In this document: positions 12,216-12,730 of the stretch, piece after piece
Layout: every line of letters begins with the position of its first letter
How positions within the stretch are numbered: position 1 is the stretch's first letter
Assembly (NCBI GenBank): GCA_023137655.1
Contig: JAGLOT010000005.1
Span: 1 to 12,730, forward strand
DNA: 12,730 bases
Direction: 5' to 3'
Origin: Nanobdellota archaeon
GTDB taxonomy: Archaea > Nanobdellota > Nanobdellia > Woesearchaeales > BS150m-G63
Made by a program: the position numbers and the translations under genes
The notes under the pieces: model-generated
Databases searched by the model: none
Told to the model about the DNA's origin: nothing
The model's input: only the letters and a program-made list of their open reading frames with translations

Positions 12216-12730
12216 GCTAATTTGAGGAACTTTCTGAGTGTGATGCTGAAGATTAATGAGAATATGATATATGTGCCTAACCAGCCCAACTTAATAAATC
12301 CTAAATTAAGGACTTTTAGTTTTTCATTACTAATCATAGTAGATTTTAGGACAGAATTTTTAATTGGTTGTATTGGTTCTGCATAATCTAATTTATCAGA
12401 AATAATTACATTTTGAGTGTATTTCTGCTCACCAAATCCATATTCTATGAGGTAATCGCCTTGTTTCCCTTTTAATGTCCAACTTGCTTGGTTATTAAGT
12501 ACTGTTTGGTCTGGTTCACTTATCAATTCAAGGCCGTCTGGAACTGTTAATGTTACATCACCTATATAATCTTTGAATTCAGTTGTAGCCATGAATTGTT
12601 GTTCTGGCATAATTGGTAAATAACCAAGATGAGCATGCATCCATCCAAAGATAATAATCAAAGGGAGCATGGTAATTAAAGTAGGTTTAAAGCTATTCAT
12701 CATATATTTCATATTTGTTTCCATAGCTTT
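12212..12730 (-). CDS. EMC3/TMCO1-family (DUF106) membrane insertase, C-terminal part (partial, N-terminus off the right edge)
   Basis: The frame is open to the right edge (codons AAA GCT before the ATG at 12724), and the family normally has an N-terminal helix and a coiled coil before the segment seen here, so 12724 is very likely an internal methionine. Visible are the end of the cytoplasmic region and a core helix (MNSFKPTLITMLPLIIIFGW), then about 110 polar, beta-rich residues, then a final helix (GWLGTYIIFSLIFSITLRKF). DUF106 proteins are archaeal Oxa1/YidC/EMC3 relatives that insert proteins into the membrane. The polar part between the helices is larger than in simple archaeal forms such as MJ0480. 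It is convergent with the glycosylase gene with a four-base overlap. Confidence 0.88.
   Translation of the reverse strand, partial: KAMETNMKYMMNSFKPTLITMLPLIIIFGWMHAHLGYLPIMPEQQFMATTEFKDYIGDVTLTVPDGLELISEPDQTVLNNQASWTLKGKQGDYLIEYGFGEQKYTQNVIISDKLDYAEPIQPIKNSVLKSTMISNEKLKVLNLGFIKLGWLGTYIIFSLIFSITLRKFLKLA

Noticed and set aside
1..12730. CRISPR array, insertion sequence or prophage signature
   Set aside because: No regularly spaced repeats, transposase, integrase or phage genes are visible.

Overview
This is a dense, strongly AT-rich stretch of an archaeal chromosome, most likely from a small-genome DPANN archaeon (Pacearchaeota/Woesearchaeota-like; this placement is inference). Archaeal marker proteins are pelota, eukaryote-like ribosomal proteins L14e and L34e, archaeal-type PheS and PheT, a TrmB-family regulator, and an EMC3/TMCO1-family (DUF106) membrane insertase. 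A pilin-like membrane-anchored surface protein fits the same group. Several bacterial-type genes are mixed in: phosphate acetyltransferase, acetate kinase, a YgjV-like membrane protein and an AAG-type DNA glycosylase.

Layout. Positions 1-744 (-) hold the N-terminal part of a pilin-like surface protein, divergent from pelota (819-1868, +) across a 74-bp region with one TATA element usable in both directions and a perfect 19-bp palindrome. Convergent with pelota is a minus-strand acetate block: pta (4546-3563), ackA (3504-2428) and an HD-domain nucleotidase (2426-1869) that starts one base after the ackA stop. Divergent from pta is a TrmB-like regulator (4760-5575, +) with an unusually long, hairpin-rich leader; it is the obvious candidate regulator of the acetate genes. 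A small four-helix DUF3147-like membrane protein (5993-5661, -) is divergent from pheS-pheT (6090-9310, +). The minus-strand block at 10470-9296 carries L34e, L14e and a DUF123 GIY-YIG nuclease. After that come three short plus-strand genes, each with its own promoter: a GNAT acetyltransferase (10599-11045), a YgjV-like membrane protein (11087-11596) and an AAG glycosylase (11637-12215). The right edge holds the C-terminal part of a DUF106/EMC3 insertase (12730-12212, -).

Expression logic. Almost every promoter-proximal start lies 25-28 bp downstream of a TATA-like element, so most of these mRNAs are probably leaderless. Genes inside operons (PheT, L14e) instead have Shine-Dalgarno sites. The exceptions are the most interesting: the ~120-nt TrmB leader, and the 58-nt L34e-L14e spacer, which can fold into nested stems and contains a copy of the 16S anti-Shine-Dalgarno core opposite the L14e ribosome-binding site. 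The promoters of the YgjV and AAG genes share an identical 32-bp block. No tRNA, rRNA, CRISPR array or insertion sequence was seen, and no gene-free stretch exceeds 213 bp.
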